64,000 bases of DNA from Phycisphaerae bacterium (GCA_017999985.1 JAGNKU010000005.1:248001-312000), one strand, 5' to 3'. Numbered from the stretch's first letter, positions 1 to 11,198 are shown. The notes: generated by a model from the letters alone, not told the origin. A program made the numbers and translations.

Positions 1-908
1 TACTTGCCGCCGGTGTACGGCGGATGGTGGAGCACCACGAACTTCCAGCGCGGCGTCGGGTCCGCCAGTACCGCGTGCAGCCAGGGCGCGACGTGGTCGC
101 GCAGCGTCACCTCGTCCAGATTGCTGTCCACGACGGCGAGGCGCGCGCTGGCGTAATCGAACCAGTAGTTGCCCTCAGCCGGCACGCCCGCTGGACCGTT
201 GTCGGGCAGCTCGAACACCTCGCGGTACGCCGCCGCCGTCCCATCGTCGCCGAGATCGTGATTGCCGAGGCTGGGCCAGATGTTGATGGCCGCGATCAGG
301 TGGCGGTAGGGTGCGAAGAACCGCTCTTCATAGTCCGCGCGCGCCCCGTTGGGGTACACGACGTCGCCGCTCTGCAGCAGGAAATCCGCCGCCGGCACGG
401 TCGTCCGCATGACCGCCGCCAGCAGATACTGGGCCCGTGTGCCGCGCCCGCTGTCGCCGAACACGATGAAGGCGAACGGCTCGTCGGGGTTGCGGCTGGT
501 GCGGAAGGACAAGTCCGTGGTGAGGGACCGCGCGCCCGCGAGGATTTTATATGGATAGTCGCGACCGGGGGCGAGACCCTCCACGCGGGCCATGTGCCGC
601 ACGCCGAGGGCCGTGCTCGGCACGCTGCGCATCTCGCCGTCGACGTTGACCTGCAGCGTGCACGCCGTCGGGCGGGTCAGGTACCAGACCAGCGTCACCC
701 CTTCGGCGCCGGTCAGCTGCACCAACGGGCCCTCGTAGATGCGCGGCGGCAGAATCCGCGGCGCAATTGCATAGAGCCCGAGCGCCACGACGATGGCCGC
801 CAGCACGCCCGCCAGCACCGTGCGGGGCGGCACGCGCGCGGCGCGCGTGGTACGGCGGAGGGCCCACCGGCCGTCGAGGGCTGCGCCCGGCCGGGTCACG
901 ACAGACAT
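1..908 (-). CDS. Metallophosphoesterase with N-terminal membrane anchor (3' end cut by window)
   Basis: A calcineurin-like phosphoesterase of the purple-acid-phosphatase type, read on the minus strand and running off the window at base 1. From the ATG at 906-908 it opens with a basic stretch and one hydrophobic segment (about residues 32-52). A fibronectin-like region follows (GVTLVWYLTRP), then the phosphoesterase signatures FGDSGRG, QSGDVVYPNG, SLGNHDLGDDG (the GNH metal/phosphate motif) and VVLHHPPYTGG. These supply Asp, Asn and His ligands of a dinuclear metal site. The anchor suggests the catalytic domain faces the periplasm. The start overlaps the end of coaD by 13 bases, so translation is probably coupled. 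The substrate cannot be told from sequence, and the last metal-ligand motif lies outside the window. Confidence 0.88.
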   Translation of the reverse strand, partial: MSVVTRPGAALDGRWALRRTTRAARVPPRTVLAGVLAAIVVALGLYAIAPRILPPRIYEGPLVQLTGAEGVTLVWYLTRPTACTLQVNVDGEMRSVPSTALGVRHMARVEGLAPGRDYPYKILAGARSLTTDLSFRTSRNPDEPFAFIVFGDSGRGTRAQYLLAAVMRTTVPAADFLLQSGDVVYPNGARADYEERFFAPYRHLIAAINIWPSLGNHDLGDDGTAAAYREVFELPDNGPAGVPAEGNYWFDYASARLAVVDSNLDEVTLRDHVAPWLHAVLADPTPRWKFVVLHHPPYTGGK

Positions 909-1450
909 CCGCCGCCGGCGCCGGACGGACGGGGGCGCCGCCGCACGGCTCCAAGCTTCTGGGCGAGTTGCGCGGCGACGTTGGCCGGCACGAGCTGCTC
1001 GATCCGGCTGATGTCGCCGCCGCCCATCTCGTAGATCTGCTTAATGTAAGTGCTGGAAGTCAGCGCGTGCTGATCGCTGGTGAGGATGAAGACCGTCTCG
1101 ACGCCGCCCACCAGCCGGTTGAGGTTGGCCACCTGCACCTCGTGGTTGAGGTCGGCCATGTCGCGGATGCCACGTACCAAAACGTGGGCGCCGCAGTCGC
1201 GCACGAAGTCGATGGTCAGGCCGTCATACGTGGCGGCCCGCACGTTCCGCAGGTCGGCGATGTGCGGCAACAACAGCTCGAGCCGCTCCGCGGGCGTGAA
1301 GAGCTGCTCCTTGTCCGGGTTGTGGCCGATGCCGACCACCAGCTCGTTGAACAGGCGGGCCGCCCGGCGCACCACGTCCAGGTGTCCGAACGTCACCGGA
1401 TCGAACGATCCCTGAAATACCGCCACGATGTGCGTGTGCTCGTCTGACAT
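896..1450 (-). CDS. coaD: Phosphopantetheine adenylyltransferase
   Basis: Transfers AMP from ATP to 4'-phosphopantetheine to give dephospho-CoA, the penultimate step of CoA synthesis in the cytoplasm. It shows the nucleotidyltransferase motif GSFDPVTFGHLDV near the N-terminus, RGIRD in the middle and the SSTYIKQ loop near the C-terminus. The core matches the roughly 160-residue family. A C-terminal Arg/Pro/Gly-rich tail of about 20 residues (RRRPRPSG) is extra. An ATG three codons upstream (1459) is possible; 1450 is preferred because it already leaves about ten residues ahead of the first strand. Neither start has a strong Shine-Dalgarno (SD) sequence. It lies directly behind the glycosyltransferase gene, whose stop is at 1461-1463, and runs into the phosphoesterase gene. 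Confidence 0.95.
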   Translation of the reverse strand: MSDEHTHIVAVFQGSFDPVTFGHLDVVRRAARLFNELVVGIGHNPDKEQLFTPAERLELLLPHIADLRNVRAATYDGLTIDFVRDCGAHVLVRGIRDMADLNHEVQVANLNRLVGGVETVFILTSDQHALTSSTYIKQIYEMGGGDISRIEQLVPANVAAQLAQKLGAVRRRPRPSGAGGGCLS

Positions 1451-1460
1451 GCGCTTCATG

Positions 1461-3065
1461 CTACCGATCGTGCGCAGACTTGTCCAAATCGCCCCGCCGG
1501 CGCAACAGTTCCATCCCGGCCACGTGCGCCACCGGCTCGTACGCCGCGCACACCCACCGCGCGAAGCCGCTTTCGGCCGCCGCGGCGCGCAGCGCGGCGA
1601 GATCGCCCGTGGAGACAATGAACAGCACAGGCGGCGCCCGTTGCAGGTCGGCTTCGGCGCCGTCCAGGATGAAGCGCGCCCACTCGCCGACCTGGCCGCG
1701 TTTTTCGAGCGTTGCGTAGCGCGACGCCGCGCGCCGCAGCGCATACCGGTAGGTCCCCGGACTCCAACCCCACACATAGATCGTCTGATCCGGAGTGGTG
1801 CGCCGCGCGATCTCGGCCCCCTGCAGTTCACACGGCGTCGGCAGGGCACGCTGCAGCCCGCACCAGTGCGTCTTAGTGTGCCAGCAGCGTCTGGCTTCCA
1901 CCAGGCTCGCGCGGGCCACGCCGCCCAGCACGGCCGCCACCAGCACCACGACGCACGCCACGCTCGGCCGCGCGGTCACCCGCGCCCACAGGCCGCGCCG
2001 ACCGGCGAGCGCATGCAGCGGGTACAGCGCGAGCAGGCCCAGCGCCGGCAACACCGGCATCAGGTGGTGCCCGCGCCGTCCGGGCCCGACGCACGCCAGG
2101 TAAAACGCCAGCAGGAACCAGATCCAGAACAGCCCCACACCACGCCGCGGCGGAGCCTTCAACCGCACGCCCCCGCGCCGCGACCACAGTGCGCAGAGCA
2201 ATCCGCCACCGGCCAGGGCAAGCACGCCCGCCAGCAGCTCCAACAGCGGCGCGTACACGCGCAGCACGCGATCCAGCCGCACCCAGGTCGCGTCGCCGGC
2301 CGCGAAATACGCCTGGTTGAATCCGCCGACGGCGTACGCCGCCGCCGCCAGCGCACCCTGACTCGCGAGCACGGCTGCGGCCGCGCACGGCGGCACCAGC
2401 AGCCCGCCGCCCAGCAGGGCCCACGGCTGCCAGGCGGCGCGCCCGCTTCGCGCCCGCCACTGCACCCACGCCAGGTGCAACGCCAGCGCGACGGCCACCG
2501 CCGCCCCGGACTGCTTGAACCACGGCGCTGCCCCCGCGGCCAGTCCCGCCAGGATCAGCCCGCCGCTGCGCCGCCGGCGGCGCCAGCGCAGATACGCCGC
2601 CGCCGCGGTCGTCTCGCAGGCCACCACGAATGTCTCGGTCCGGTTGCCCCCACACTCAAACTTGAGGTGCGTCAGCAGCACGGCGGCCACGAGCACCGCC
2701 GGCGCCAGCAGCGACCGATGATACGCGGCCCGCGCGGCGGCGACGAAGGCCAGCAGCGTGACCCACAGCGCCGCGCTGCCCAGCAGCAGGTCACTCCCCA
2801 CGCCCGGCCCGCCCAGCCGGATGGCCGCCGCGTTCAGCCACCAGATGCCCGGCGGCTTGTTGTCCCACACGTCCAGGTACGGCCGGGCGCCCTGCTCCAC
2901 GCACCAGCCGTAATAGGCGAACAGATCGCTGTCGACGATGTTCTCGCGCCAGTGGACGGCGGATTGATTCAGCAGCACGACGAGTGCGAGCACGGCCAGC
3001 GCGGCACCGCACGCCAGCACGCGGCCCGGCCGCCAGGGGCGCAACTTGCTTGGTGCTGATGACAA
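1461..3065 (-). CDS. Membrane glycosyltransferase, GT39/ArnT-like
   Basis: A 534-residue polytopic membrane protein of the dolichyl-phosphate-mannose mannosyltransferase (PMT/ArnT) superfamily. These enzymes use polyprenyl-phosphate sugars as donors and act on the outer side of the cytoplasmic membrane. After the first transmembrane helix comes an extracytoplasmic stretch with DSDLFAYYGWCVEQG and the family-typical DNKPPG motif (about residues 68-73). About ten further hydrophobic helices follow, then a soluble C-terminal part of about 130 residues. The acidic residues of the first loop (DSD) correspond to the catalytic/donor-binding position of the family. The start is TTG, 12 bases after the rdgB stop; no in-frame ATG lies near. 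Acceptor and sugar are unknown. Confidence 0.82.
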   Translation of the reverse strand: MSSAPSKLRPWRPGRVLACGAALAVLALVVLLNQSAVHWRENIVDSDLFAYYGWCVEQGARPYLDVWDNKPPGIWWLNAAAIRLGGPGVGSDLLLGSAALWVTLLAFVAAARAAYHRSLLAPAVLVAAVLLTHLKFECGGNRTETFVVACETTAAAAYLRWRRRRRSGGLILAGLAAGAAPWFKQSGAAVAVALALHLAWVQWRARSGRAAWQPWALLGGGLLVPPCAAAAVLASQGALAAAAYAVGGFNQAYFAAGDATWVRLDRVLRVYAPLLELLAGVLALAGGGLLCALWSRRGGVRLKAPPRRGVGLFWIWFLLAFYLACVGPGRRGHHLMPVLPALGLLALYPLHALAGRRGLWARVTARPSVACVVVLVAAVLGGVARASLVEARRCWHTKTHWCGLQRALPTPCELQGAEIARRTTPDQTIYVWGWSPGTYRYALRRAASRYATLEKRGQVGEWARFILDGAEADLQRAPPVLFIVSTGDLAALRAAAAESGFARWVCAAYEPVAHVAGMELLRRRGDLDKSAHDR

Positions 3066-3077
3066 CGCGTCACTCGG

Positions 3078-3692
3078 CTATGGCCATGCGCCCGCGGCGC
3101 GATACCAGGCCTCCAGGCGCACCAGCATCGCGCGCAGCGCCTGCCCGCGGTGACTGCGGGCGTTCTTCTCGTCCGACGGCAGTTCCGCGGCCGTCAGCCC
3201 CAGCTCCGGCACCAGAAAGTGCGGATCGTACCCGAAGCCGTTGGTCCCGCGCGCCGCGTCGCAGATCACGCCGGCAAACGTGCCTTCCGTCTCCAGCACG
3301 ACGCGCCCTGCCTGCGCCAGCGCCAGTGCACAGCGGAACCGCGCGGTGCGTCGCTCCGCCGGCACGCCCGCGAGCAGCCCGATCAGCTTGCGATTGTTCG
3401 CCGCGTCGTCGCGCGGCAGCCCGGCAAAGCGCGCCGACTGCACGCCCGGCGCACCGCCCAGCGCATCCACCTCGAGCCCGGAATCGTCCGCCAGCGTGCT
3501 CAGCCCCGTCAGCCGCGCGTAGTGCAGCGCCTTCAGCCGCGCGTTCTCGGCAAACGTGGCGCCGCTTTCCACCGCGTCCGGCAGCGGGCCAAGCTCATCC
3601 AGCCCGTGCCAGATGATCGGCAGGGCCGCCGCGATCGCGCGGATCTCGCGGACCTTGCCGGCGTTCCGCGTGGCCAGCAGCACTGCGGGCAT
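3078..3692 (-). CDS. rdgB: XTP/dITP diphosphohydrolase (Ham1/RdgB)
   Basis: Hydrolyses non-canonical purine triphosphates (dITP, XTP) to monophosphate and pyrophosphate, keeping deaminated bases out of DNA and RNA. At 204 residues it is normal family length and carries every signature in order: LATRNAGKVREI at the N-terminus, SGATFAENARLKA, LADDSGLEVDALGG (acidic metal ligands), FGYDPHFLVPE and SDEKNARSHRGQAL. The ATG at 3690-3692 lies five bases after the stop of the preceding SPOR-like gene. The pairing of rph and rdgB in one operon is common in bacteria and supports both calls. Confidence 0.96.
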   Translation of the reverse strand: MPAVLLATRNAGKVREIRAIAAALPIIWHGLDELGPLPDAVESGATFAENARLKALHYARLTGLSTLADDSGLEVDALGGAPGVQSARFAGLPRDDAANNRKLIGLLAGVPAERRTARFRCALALAQAGRVVLETEGTFAGVICDAARGTNGFGYDPHFLVPELGLTAAELPSDEKNARSHRGQALRAMLVRLEAWYRAAGAWP

Positions 3693-3697
3693 GGTGC

Positions 3698-4561
3698 CTA
3701 CCCCGCCTTCGCCTTGTCGAGTCGGCGTTGCGCCTGCGGGATGACAACCGGAAACGACGCGCTCGGGGCCCGGTCGCGCACGGTGCCGTCGCGGTTGCGG
3801 GCCACTTCGTAGACCTTGTGCCCGTTCTGCAGGCTCTCCGGGAAGCGCTGCTGCGCTGCGATCATCTTCGGATCGACGATGCGCAGCGTGGTCTGCACGA
3901 CGCCGGTCAGCGGGTTCTCCTGCCGGATCTCGCTCACCGCCTCCGCGGGATACACGCCCACGTACACCGAGCTGTGCACCGCGCCGTGATGAAAATAGGC
4001 TTCCTCGCCCTGCTTGCGTAGAAGCGCACAGTATTCCTCCGCCGCGGACCGGCGCGTGCGGAAGGTGTCCGTGTTGTAGAACACCGCCACGTGCAGCGCC
4101 CAGTGGCCGTCCACTTTCTCCAGGTCCCACTCGGGATGCGCCGACCGATACGTCGGCAGCAGGTCCATCGACGCCAGCATGAACGGCCACACGTCCGCCC
4201 CCGCGAACCGCAGCCCGCGAATCGTCTCGAGGTCCGTCAGATGGTTCGGCTTGAACTTGTCCGTCGCCCCCTGCGGCCCGTACTCGCGCTTGTAGCGGCC
4301 ATAGAAGACCGCCGTCCCGTCCGCGTCGGTCAGGACCTGCACGAGATCGGCCTTCAGACCCGAGACTTTCTTCAACGCGTCGGCGTAGGCCTTCGCGCGC
4401 TGCTGGTGATCCGGCATCTGCAGCGTGATGCAGCGAATGGCCCACACTTCCTCGTCCTTGTCCCCCAGCCGCGGCGCCGCCGACGTCGCCCCACCCGTCC
4501 CGGGCCACGCGCTCACGACCAGCAGCAGTCCCAACCAGCGTGCGGCGTGCATCGGTCTCAT
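3698..4561 (-). CDS. Secreted protein with SPOR-like domain, unknown function
   Basis: A 287-residue protein with a signal peptide (hydrophobic core LGLLLVVSAWPGTGGA) and no further membrane helix. Residues 35-95 (VWAIRCITLQ...QRAKAYADALKKVSGL...TAVFYGRY) have the pattern of a sporulation-related (SPOR) repeat: an aromatic strand, a helix of alternating charged residues, then a glycine-containing strand. SPOR domains bind peptidoglycan, but here the assignment rests on pattern only. The rest (WALHVAVFYNTDTFRTRRSAAEEYCALLRKQG and onward) looks like a second, related fold unit with a similar strand-helix order. The start overlaps the rph stop as ATGA. The protein is presumably periplasmic; its function is not known to me. 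Confidence 0.72.
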   Translation of the reverse strand: MRPMHAARWLGLLLVVSAWPGTGGATSAAPRLGDKDEEVWAIRCITLQMPDHQQRAKAYADALKKVSGLKADLVQVLTDADGTAVFYGRYKREYGPQGATDKFKPNHLTDLETIRGLRFAGADVWPFMLASMDLLPTYRSAHPEWDLEKVDGHWALHVAVFYNTDTFRTRRSAAEEYCALLRKQGEEAYFHHGAVHSSVYVGVYPAEAVSEIRQENPLTGVVQTTLRIVDPKMIAAQQRFPESLQNGHKVYEVARNRDGTVRDRAPSASFPVVIPQAQRRLDKAKAG

Positions 4562-5292
4562 GGGCGTTCTCCGCGCGGGGCCGGTCGCTCGAGCGCGGCG
4601 CGCTGCAGCGCGAACAACCGCTCGATGCCCGACCGCCCCAGCTCCAACATGCGGGCGAGTTCCTCCGTCGCGAACGTCGCGTGCTCACCCGTCGCCTGCA
4701 CTTCCACCCACGCGCCGCGCGTGGTCAGCACCAGGTTGCAGTCCACCTGCGCCGCCACATCCTCATGATAGTCGAGATCGAGCAGCAATTCGCCCTGCAC
4801 GACACCCACGCTCACCGCCGCCACGCCCGCCGTCAGCACGTCGTCGCCCCACAGGTCACGCTGCGCACCCGCCCGCAGCGCATCGCACAACGCCACGTAC
4901 GCCCCCGTGATCGCGGCGGTCCGCGTGCCCCCGTCGGCCTGCAACACGTCGCAGTCCAGCGTGATCGTCCGCGGTCCCAGCCGGCCCAGCTCCGCCACGC
5001 TGCGCAGCGCGCGCCCGATCAGCCGCTGGATCTCCTGCGTCCGCCCATCGATTTTCAGTCGATTGCGCGGCCGGCGCTTGGCCGTCGCGCCCGGCAGCAT
5101 GTCGTATTCCGCGGTGATCCACCCCGCCCCGCTCGCGACGCGCCATTCCGGCACGCCGTCGTCAATGCTCGCCGTGCACAGCACGTGCGTGTTGCCCGCC
5201 CGGATCAGCACCGCCCCGGGCGCCGCGCCCGTGAAGCCGCGCACGATCTCCACCGCCCGCAGTTCGTCCGGCTGCCGCCCGTCGTGCCGCAT
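4558..5292 (-). CDS. rph: Ribonuclease PH
   Basis: A phosphorolytic 3'-5' exoribonuclease that trims tRNA 3' ends, forming a hexameric ring in the cytoplasm. At 244 residues it is normal length. Diagnostic motifs are RHDGRQPDELR at the start, GNTHVLCTASID, GAGWITAEYDMLPGAT, RPRNRLKIDGRTQEIQRLIGR (phosphate-binding arginines), LDCDVLQADGGTRTAAITGA and LLLDLDYHEDVAAQVDCN. An upstream GTG-initiated extension was rejected because the conserved N-terminus begins at MRHDGRQ. The end forms an ATGA overlap with the SPOR-like gene. Confidence 0.97.
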   Translation of the reverse strand: MRHDGRQPDELRAVEIVRGFTGAAPGAVLIRAGNTHVLCTASIDDGVPEWRVASGAGWITAEYDMLPGATAKRRPRNRLKIDGRTQEIQRLIGRALRSVAELGRLGPRTITLDCDVLQADGGTRTAAITGAYVALCDALRAGAQRDLWGDDVLTAGVAAVSVGVVQGELLLDLDYHEDVAAQVDCNLVLTTRGAWVEVQATGEHATFATEELARMLELGRSGIERLFALQRAALERPAPRGERP

Positions 5293-5340
5293 GACGACCT
5301 TCCTAGCACAGCCGCGCCACCAACGCAACGCGGCCCGCGC

Positions 5341-5994
5341 TTACTTCTCCTCGCCGGGCAACGCTACCGCCTCGGCCGCGTCCACCAGCGCCTGCACCAG
5401 ATTGCCCCCCAGCACCGTCGCCCGCTCGCCGCGCATGCGCACCACCACGCACGCCGCCTCCCGCAGCCAGCCCGGCACCCGCGCTTCCGGCGCCGGCTGA
5501 AACACCACCGCCCAATCCTGCGGCAACATCCACGTCGCCACCCCGGGAAATTCCGCGCGCAGCTCGCGCGGCGTCCTCACCGCCACGACCGCACTCGGCA
5601 GCCGGCCAACTTCCAGCGGCTGGAGAAAACCAATCTGCCGCTCGAGCGCCGCCAGCAGCAGCGGTCGCTCCGGCGGATCGGGCAACTCCCCTGCGAGTGG
5701 GAGGGGCTGGTACCCCACGGCATCGACCACGCGCAGCGCCTGCGTCGCGTCCTTCCGCCCCACCGCCAGCGCGAAGTCCAGCGCCGCCAGCAGCGCGTGA
5801 TCACGCGGCGCCCGCTCGCGCGGTTGCACCCGCGCCAGCCGCTGCCGCACCGCCGCCAGCGGCTCATCCGCCGGCGCGCTCGCCGGCTGCGACGCCGGCA
5901 GGCTCTGCCCCCGCGCTGCGCCGGCGCAGAAAAACGCGACGGCCAGCAGCACCGACCGTCGCGTCCTTCGAAACCCGCACCCGCCGCTAGGCAT
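5341..5994 (-). CDS. Secreted protein of unknown function
   Basis: A 217-residue protein with a twin-Arg-containing basic N-terminus (GFRRTRRS) followed by a hydrophobic signal core (VLLAVAFFCAGAARG). A QSLPASQPASAPADEP linker of the Ser/Gln/Pro type common in planctomycete exported proteins comes next. The remaining 170 residues are Ala/Leu/Arg-rich, mostly helical in appearance, with no motif I recognise. The ATG overlaps the rplU stop by eight bases, so it is translationally coupled to ribosomal protein L21. In many bacteria rpmA (L27) sits in this position; it is absent here. Confidence 0.65.
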   Translation of the reverse strand: MPSGGCGFRRTRRSVLLAVAFFCAGAARGQSLPASQPASAPADEPLAAVRQRLARVQPRERAPRDHALLAALDFALAVGRKDATQALRVVDAVGYQPLPLAGELPDPPERPLLLAALERQIGFLQPLEVGRLPSAVVAVRTPRELRAEFPGVATWMLPQDWAVVFQPAPEARVPGWLREAACVVVRMRGERATVLGGNLVQALVDAAEAVALPGEEK

Positions 5995-6301
5995 TGATCG
6001 TGCCGATTTCGACCTTCAGCATCTTCTGGCGGTGCCCCCAGGTCTTCATGTAACCCTTCCGCCGGCGGAACTTCACGCCGCGGACCTTGGGGGTCTTCAG
6101 CCGCTGCACCACCTTGGCACTGACGGTCGCGCCGTTGACCCACGGCGTGCCGATCTTGGCATCGGCGCCCTCGCCCAGCATGAGCACCTTGTCAAAAGTG
6201 ATGTCCGTCTGGCCTTCCGGGAGTTCCTTCAGCTCGATGAGGAGCATGTCGCCCGTGCTCACCTTGTACTGCTTGCCGCCATCTTCAATAATCGCGTACA
6301 C
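5987..6301 (-). CDS. rplU: Large ribosomal subunit protein bL21
   Basis: A 104-residue protein matching bL21 from the first residue (YAIIEDGGKQYKVSTGDML) to the end, with the RNA-binding RRKGYMKTWGHRQ segment near the C-terminus. The start is GTG at 6299-6301, decided by a strong SD (GAAGGAG) six bases upstream and by family length. Longer readings from an ATG at 6421 add 40 residues without homology and would start upstream of the predicted promoter. It leads the minus-strand operon; rpmA does not follow. Confidence 0.96.
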   Translation of the reverse strand: MYAIIEDGGKQYKVSTGDMLLIELKELPEGQTDITFDKVLMLGEGADAKIGTPWVNGATVSAKVVQRLKTPKVRGVKFRRRKGYMKTWGHRQKMLKVEIGTINA

Positions 6302-6351
6302 GTTCGCTCCTTCACCGCGGGCCTCAGCCTGCCTCGACACTGGAACCCAGT

Positions 6352-6380
6352 AGTCTACGAGATCGTCACTGGCCATGCAA
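6352..6380 (-). promoter_or_regulatory. Sigma-70-type promoter of the rplU operon
   Basis: On the minus strand TTGCAT, a 17-base spacer and TAGACT stand 51-79 bases upstream of the rplU GTG. The predicted transcript starts near 6345 and carries a leader of about 45 bases ending in the strong SD. Confidence 0.6.
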
Positions 6381-6446
6381 TCCCCGCCGCCCGCCAAACG
6401 CAACTGCTTTTCCACTGGCAACTTGCGCCCCGGCCCCGCCCGCGGG

Positions 6447-6474
6447 TTGACGCTGCCCCATCCGCGACTACCCT
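6447..6474 (+). promoter_or_regulatory. Candidate aceE promoter, predicting a leaderless mRNA
   Basis: TTGACG, 16 bases, TACCCT. The -10 ends at 6474, so the expected transcription start (about 6480-6481) falls on or beside the aceE ATG at 6481. No SD-like sequence precedes the ATG, which fits a leaderless message. It is divergent from the rplU promoter, about 70 bases away. Confidence 0.45.
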
Positions 6475-6480
6475 AGGTTT

Positions 6481-9192
<2,712 letters not shown>

Positions 9193-9195
9193 GCG

Positions 9196-9216
9196 TAGGG
9201 TGGGCACCGCCCACCA
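9196..9216. repeat. Dispersed palindrome, TAGGGTGGGC family, at the aceE 3' end
   Basis: TAGGGTGGGCACCGCCCACC with self-complementary GGTGGGC/GCCCACC arms, three bases beyond the aceE stop. Related copies are at 22324-22346 and 22615-22638, with diverged relatives at 22545-22564 and near 27703. Confidence 0.75.
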
Positions 9217-9226
9217 GTGTACTCGT

Positions 9227-9304
9227 AGAGCGAAGCTCCAGCTTCGCTCCCGGTGGGGAGCGCAAAGCTCCGGCTTCGCTCGCGGTGGGGAGAGCAAAAC
9301 TCCA
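9227..9304. repeat. Tandem 32-bp repeat, each unit palindromic
   Basis: Two full units (9227-9258 and 9259-9290) and a partial third (9291-9304) with a 32-base period. The units carry arms GAGCGAAGCTCC and GCTTCGCTC around a one-base centre, followed by a GGTGGGG spacer. A single inverted copy of the same palindrome lies at 31175-31196. The 9193-9472 gap holds this array, the upstream palindrome and otherwise nothing recognisable. Confidence 0.75.
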
Positions 9305-9472
9305 CTTTGATGCCAAGCGGTATCGGCCTCTCGCCGGCGGTGAAGCGCGGGTCCCGCCGCGAGATGTTACTCAGCCTTTACACATCACCCCGTCGGCGCG
9401 CGTTATCCTCTCAGTAGTGGTCTGTCAGCACAACATGGCACGGTCGGAACGCCAAATCAAACGAGGCACGCT

Positions 9473-10864
9473 ATGTCATTGGCAGCCCTGCTCATTTGTA
9501 CCGCGGCGCTGGCGGACTGTGCCACGCAGCCGAGTTCGCCGCCGCCGTGGAAGAGCATCGACCTGGGTAGCGTGGGCGACGTTGTGCTGCGTCTGAGCGT
9601 GCTCCCCGCCGCTTCCCTGGTCGATGAAGAATGGCTCGGAATCGAGTTTGAGAACACAAGCAGCGTGCCCGCACGCGTCGAGAACGCCTACTACCACATC
9701 GAGCGCACGAGCCGCGACCCGCAGTCCCGACGCATCGTCTCCTCGGGCAGTCTCGCCTCCGGAAACACCTGCGATCTCTTCCCGGAGGCGTGGCAGACAA
9801 CGCCCGTTGCCGCGGTCGTGATCCCTGCGGGCAGCCACCGCGTCATCAGGCAACCGAGCGAGTACTCGTCGGCACTCCTCGGGCTGGCACCGCCCGGTGG
9901 CCTGATCGTGGAGGCACGTTTCCATATCACGCTCGAACTCACTGGCGATCAACGCTACACCACTCCGGAGACCGGGGTCGCGTTCACGTTTGAATGGCAA
10001 CCCGTGGCGGCGTCCCAATTTGATCTGTTGCGCGCCCGGCTGCGCCGACTGCTGCAGGAACCCCGCCGGGATGCGTCGCAGGTCTACATCCTGCAGGCCC
10101 TCCTCAAGGTCCCGGATGTCAGCGCGGCGCTCACTGCCAGAGAACTGCTAGACAGCTTGGCGGAACGCGATGGCGGGCTCAACGGACGCCATGCTCTTGT
10201 CGCGGAGATCGCGCAGCGCTACCCGCGTGACCCGGCGGTGCTCGCGTACTACGCCGCAGGCGTGCGCGCCGGCGACCGCCGGGCGGCCGAGGACCTCGCC
10301 CGCGAGCCGCGCATCTGGGATCCGACCTTCCTCGAGCCGCTGCTGAGCTGGTTTGAGCACGCGTCTGCGCCAGGGCTGCAAACCGCGCTGGCCGTGCTCT
10401 CGGCACACCGCGCCGACTGGCCGGCCGACGCGCACATACCGGCCCGCCTGTCCCGCCGGCTGATCGCACAATCCCGCGTGCTGAGCAAGGCAGCCACGGA
10501 ATTGGACGGCGACGACCTGACGATCTGCTGGGTCGCCGACGCGCGCGACCTGGCCATCACTCACGACCCGCAGGTCATTCCGCTGCTGCGGCCATTCCTG
10601 GACCGGAGGGAGCGCATCGTCGACCTCACGAGGTGGGGGCCACCCGTGACCTACCCTGGCCCCGCGCTGCGCGTTTGCGATGTCGCGCTCGAAGCGATCC
10701 TCACACTGCGCGGCGACGATCTGGCCGCCGCCTATGCGCGTGCCGGCCGAAACACCAGCATCGCTACCCAGCCAGCAACACGCCCCACGGATACGTTCGA
10801 GCGCACCATGGACCAGATACGCGACGGCATGATCGTGGACCTGCGCAGCACGCTGAGCAAGTAA
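9473..10864 (+). CDS. Exported protein of unknown function
   Basis: A 463-residue protein beginning with a short hydrophobic export signal (SLAALLICTAALADCATQ). Its Cys is not in a convincing lipobox, so signal peptidase I cleavage is as likely as lipoprotein processing. Residues 35-185 read as beta-rich (VVLRLSVLPAASLVDEEWLGIEFENTS...VEARFHITLELTG), reminiscent of an Ig-like module. Residues 190-450 are helical and could form TPR/HEAT-like pairs (LLRARLRRLLQE, LLDSLAERDGG, LVAEIAQRYPRDPAVLAYYAAG). A QPATRPTD linker is near the C-terminus. SD GAGG precedes the ATG by eight bases. No function can be assigned. Confidence 0.7.
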   Translation: MSLAALLICTAALADCATQPSSPPPWKSIDLGSVGDVVLRLSVLPAASLVDEEWLGIEFENTSSVPARVENAYYHIERTSRDPQSRRIVSSGSLASGNTCDLFPEAWQTTPVAAVVIPAGSHRVIRQPSEYSSALLGLAPPGGLIVEARFHITLELTGDQRYTTPETGVAFTFEWQPVAASQFDLLRARLRRLLQEPRRDASQVYILQALLKVPDVSAALTARELLDSLAERDGGLNGRHALVAEIAQRYPRDPAVLAYYAAGVRAGDRRAAEDLAREPRIWDPTFLEPLLSWFEHASAPGLQTALAVLSAHRADWPADAHIPARLSRRLIAQSRVLSKAATELDGDDLTICWVADARDLAITHDPQVIPLLRPFLDRRERIVDLTRWGPPVTYPGPALRVCDVALEAILTLRGDDLAAAYARAGRNTSIATQPATRPTDTFERTMDQIRDGMIVDLRSTLSK

Positions 10865-11198
10865 GCTGTACACCGCCCGTCGCGTGGTATGGGCGCCCCG
10901 CCGGTGACGTAGCACCGGCCCCCCGCGACCGACGGTCGCAGCCGACCCCCGAATCGGCCGTGTAAGGAAGTCGGCACGGCAGCGGCCGGGCTCTGCCGGC
11001 CCAGCAGGAGCTTCGCCCGTCCGGACCGCGCTCACGCCCCCACGCACCTCCTCTGTTCTCTGTTCCCTGTTCCCCGTTCCCTGTTCCCCGCTCCTCGTTC
11101 CCACGCCTCAGTTGCAGCCCCGCTCCCGCGCGCCTAGACTCGCCGTCCAAATGGCGCCGGCCGCACTACCGCGACCCGCCACAGACCGAGGATGGCGC
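10865..11198. other. Intergenic region with heptamer array
   Basis: 334 bases without a gene. It holds GC-rich imperfect inverted repeats (10900-11020) and a 7-bp minisatellite at 11053-11101. No clear -35/-10 pair for the NCS1 permease gene was found; a GAGGA SD at 11188-11192 precedes its ATG. Confidence 0.6.
11053..11101. repeat. Heptamer tandem array, CTGTTCC type, seven units
   Basis: Seven contiguous 7-base units: CTGTTCT, CTGTTCC, CTGTTCC, CCGTTCC, CTGTTCC, CCGCTCC, TCGTTCC. It lies about 190 bases downstream of the secreted-protein stop and 100 bases upstream of the permease start. Confidence 0.85.

Noticed and set aside
24-1034. Plus-strand frame at the window start
   Set aside because: Opposite a metallophosphoesterase and coaD with clear motifs; composition is of the antisense type.
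6302-6421. Longer rplU reading from ATG 6421
   Set aside because: It would begin upstream of the likely promoter and adds residues absent from bL21; the GTG with GAAGGAG fits exactly.
11053-11101. Replication-origin iterons
   Set aside because: No DnaA boxes, no dnaA/dnaN or rep gene nearby, and the array is in an ordinary intergenic gap.
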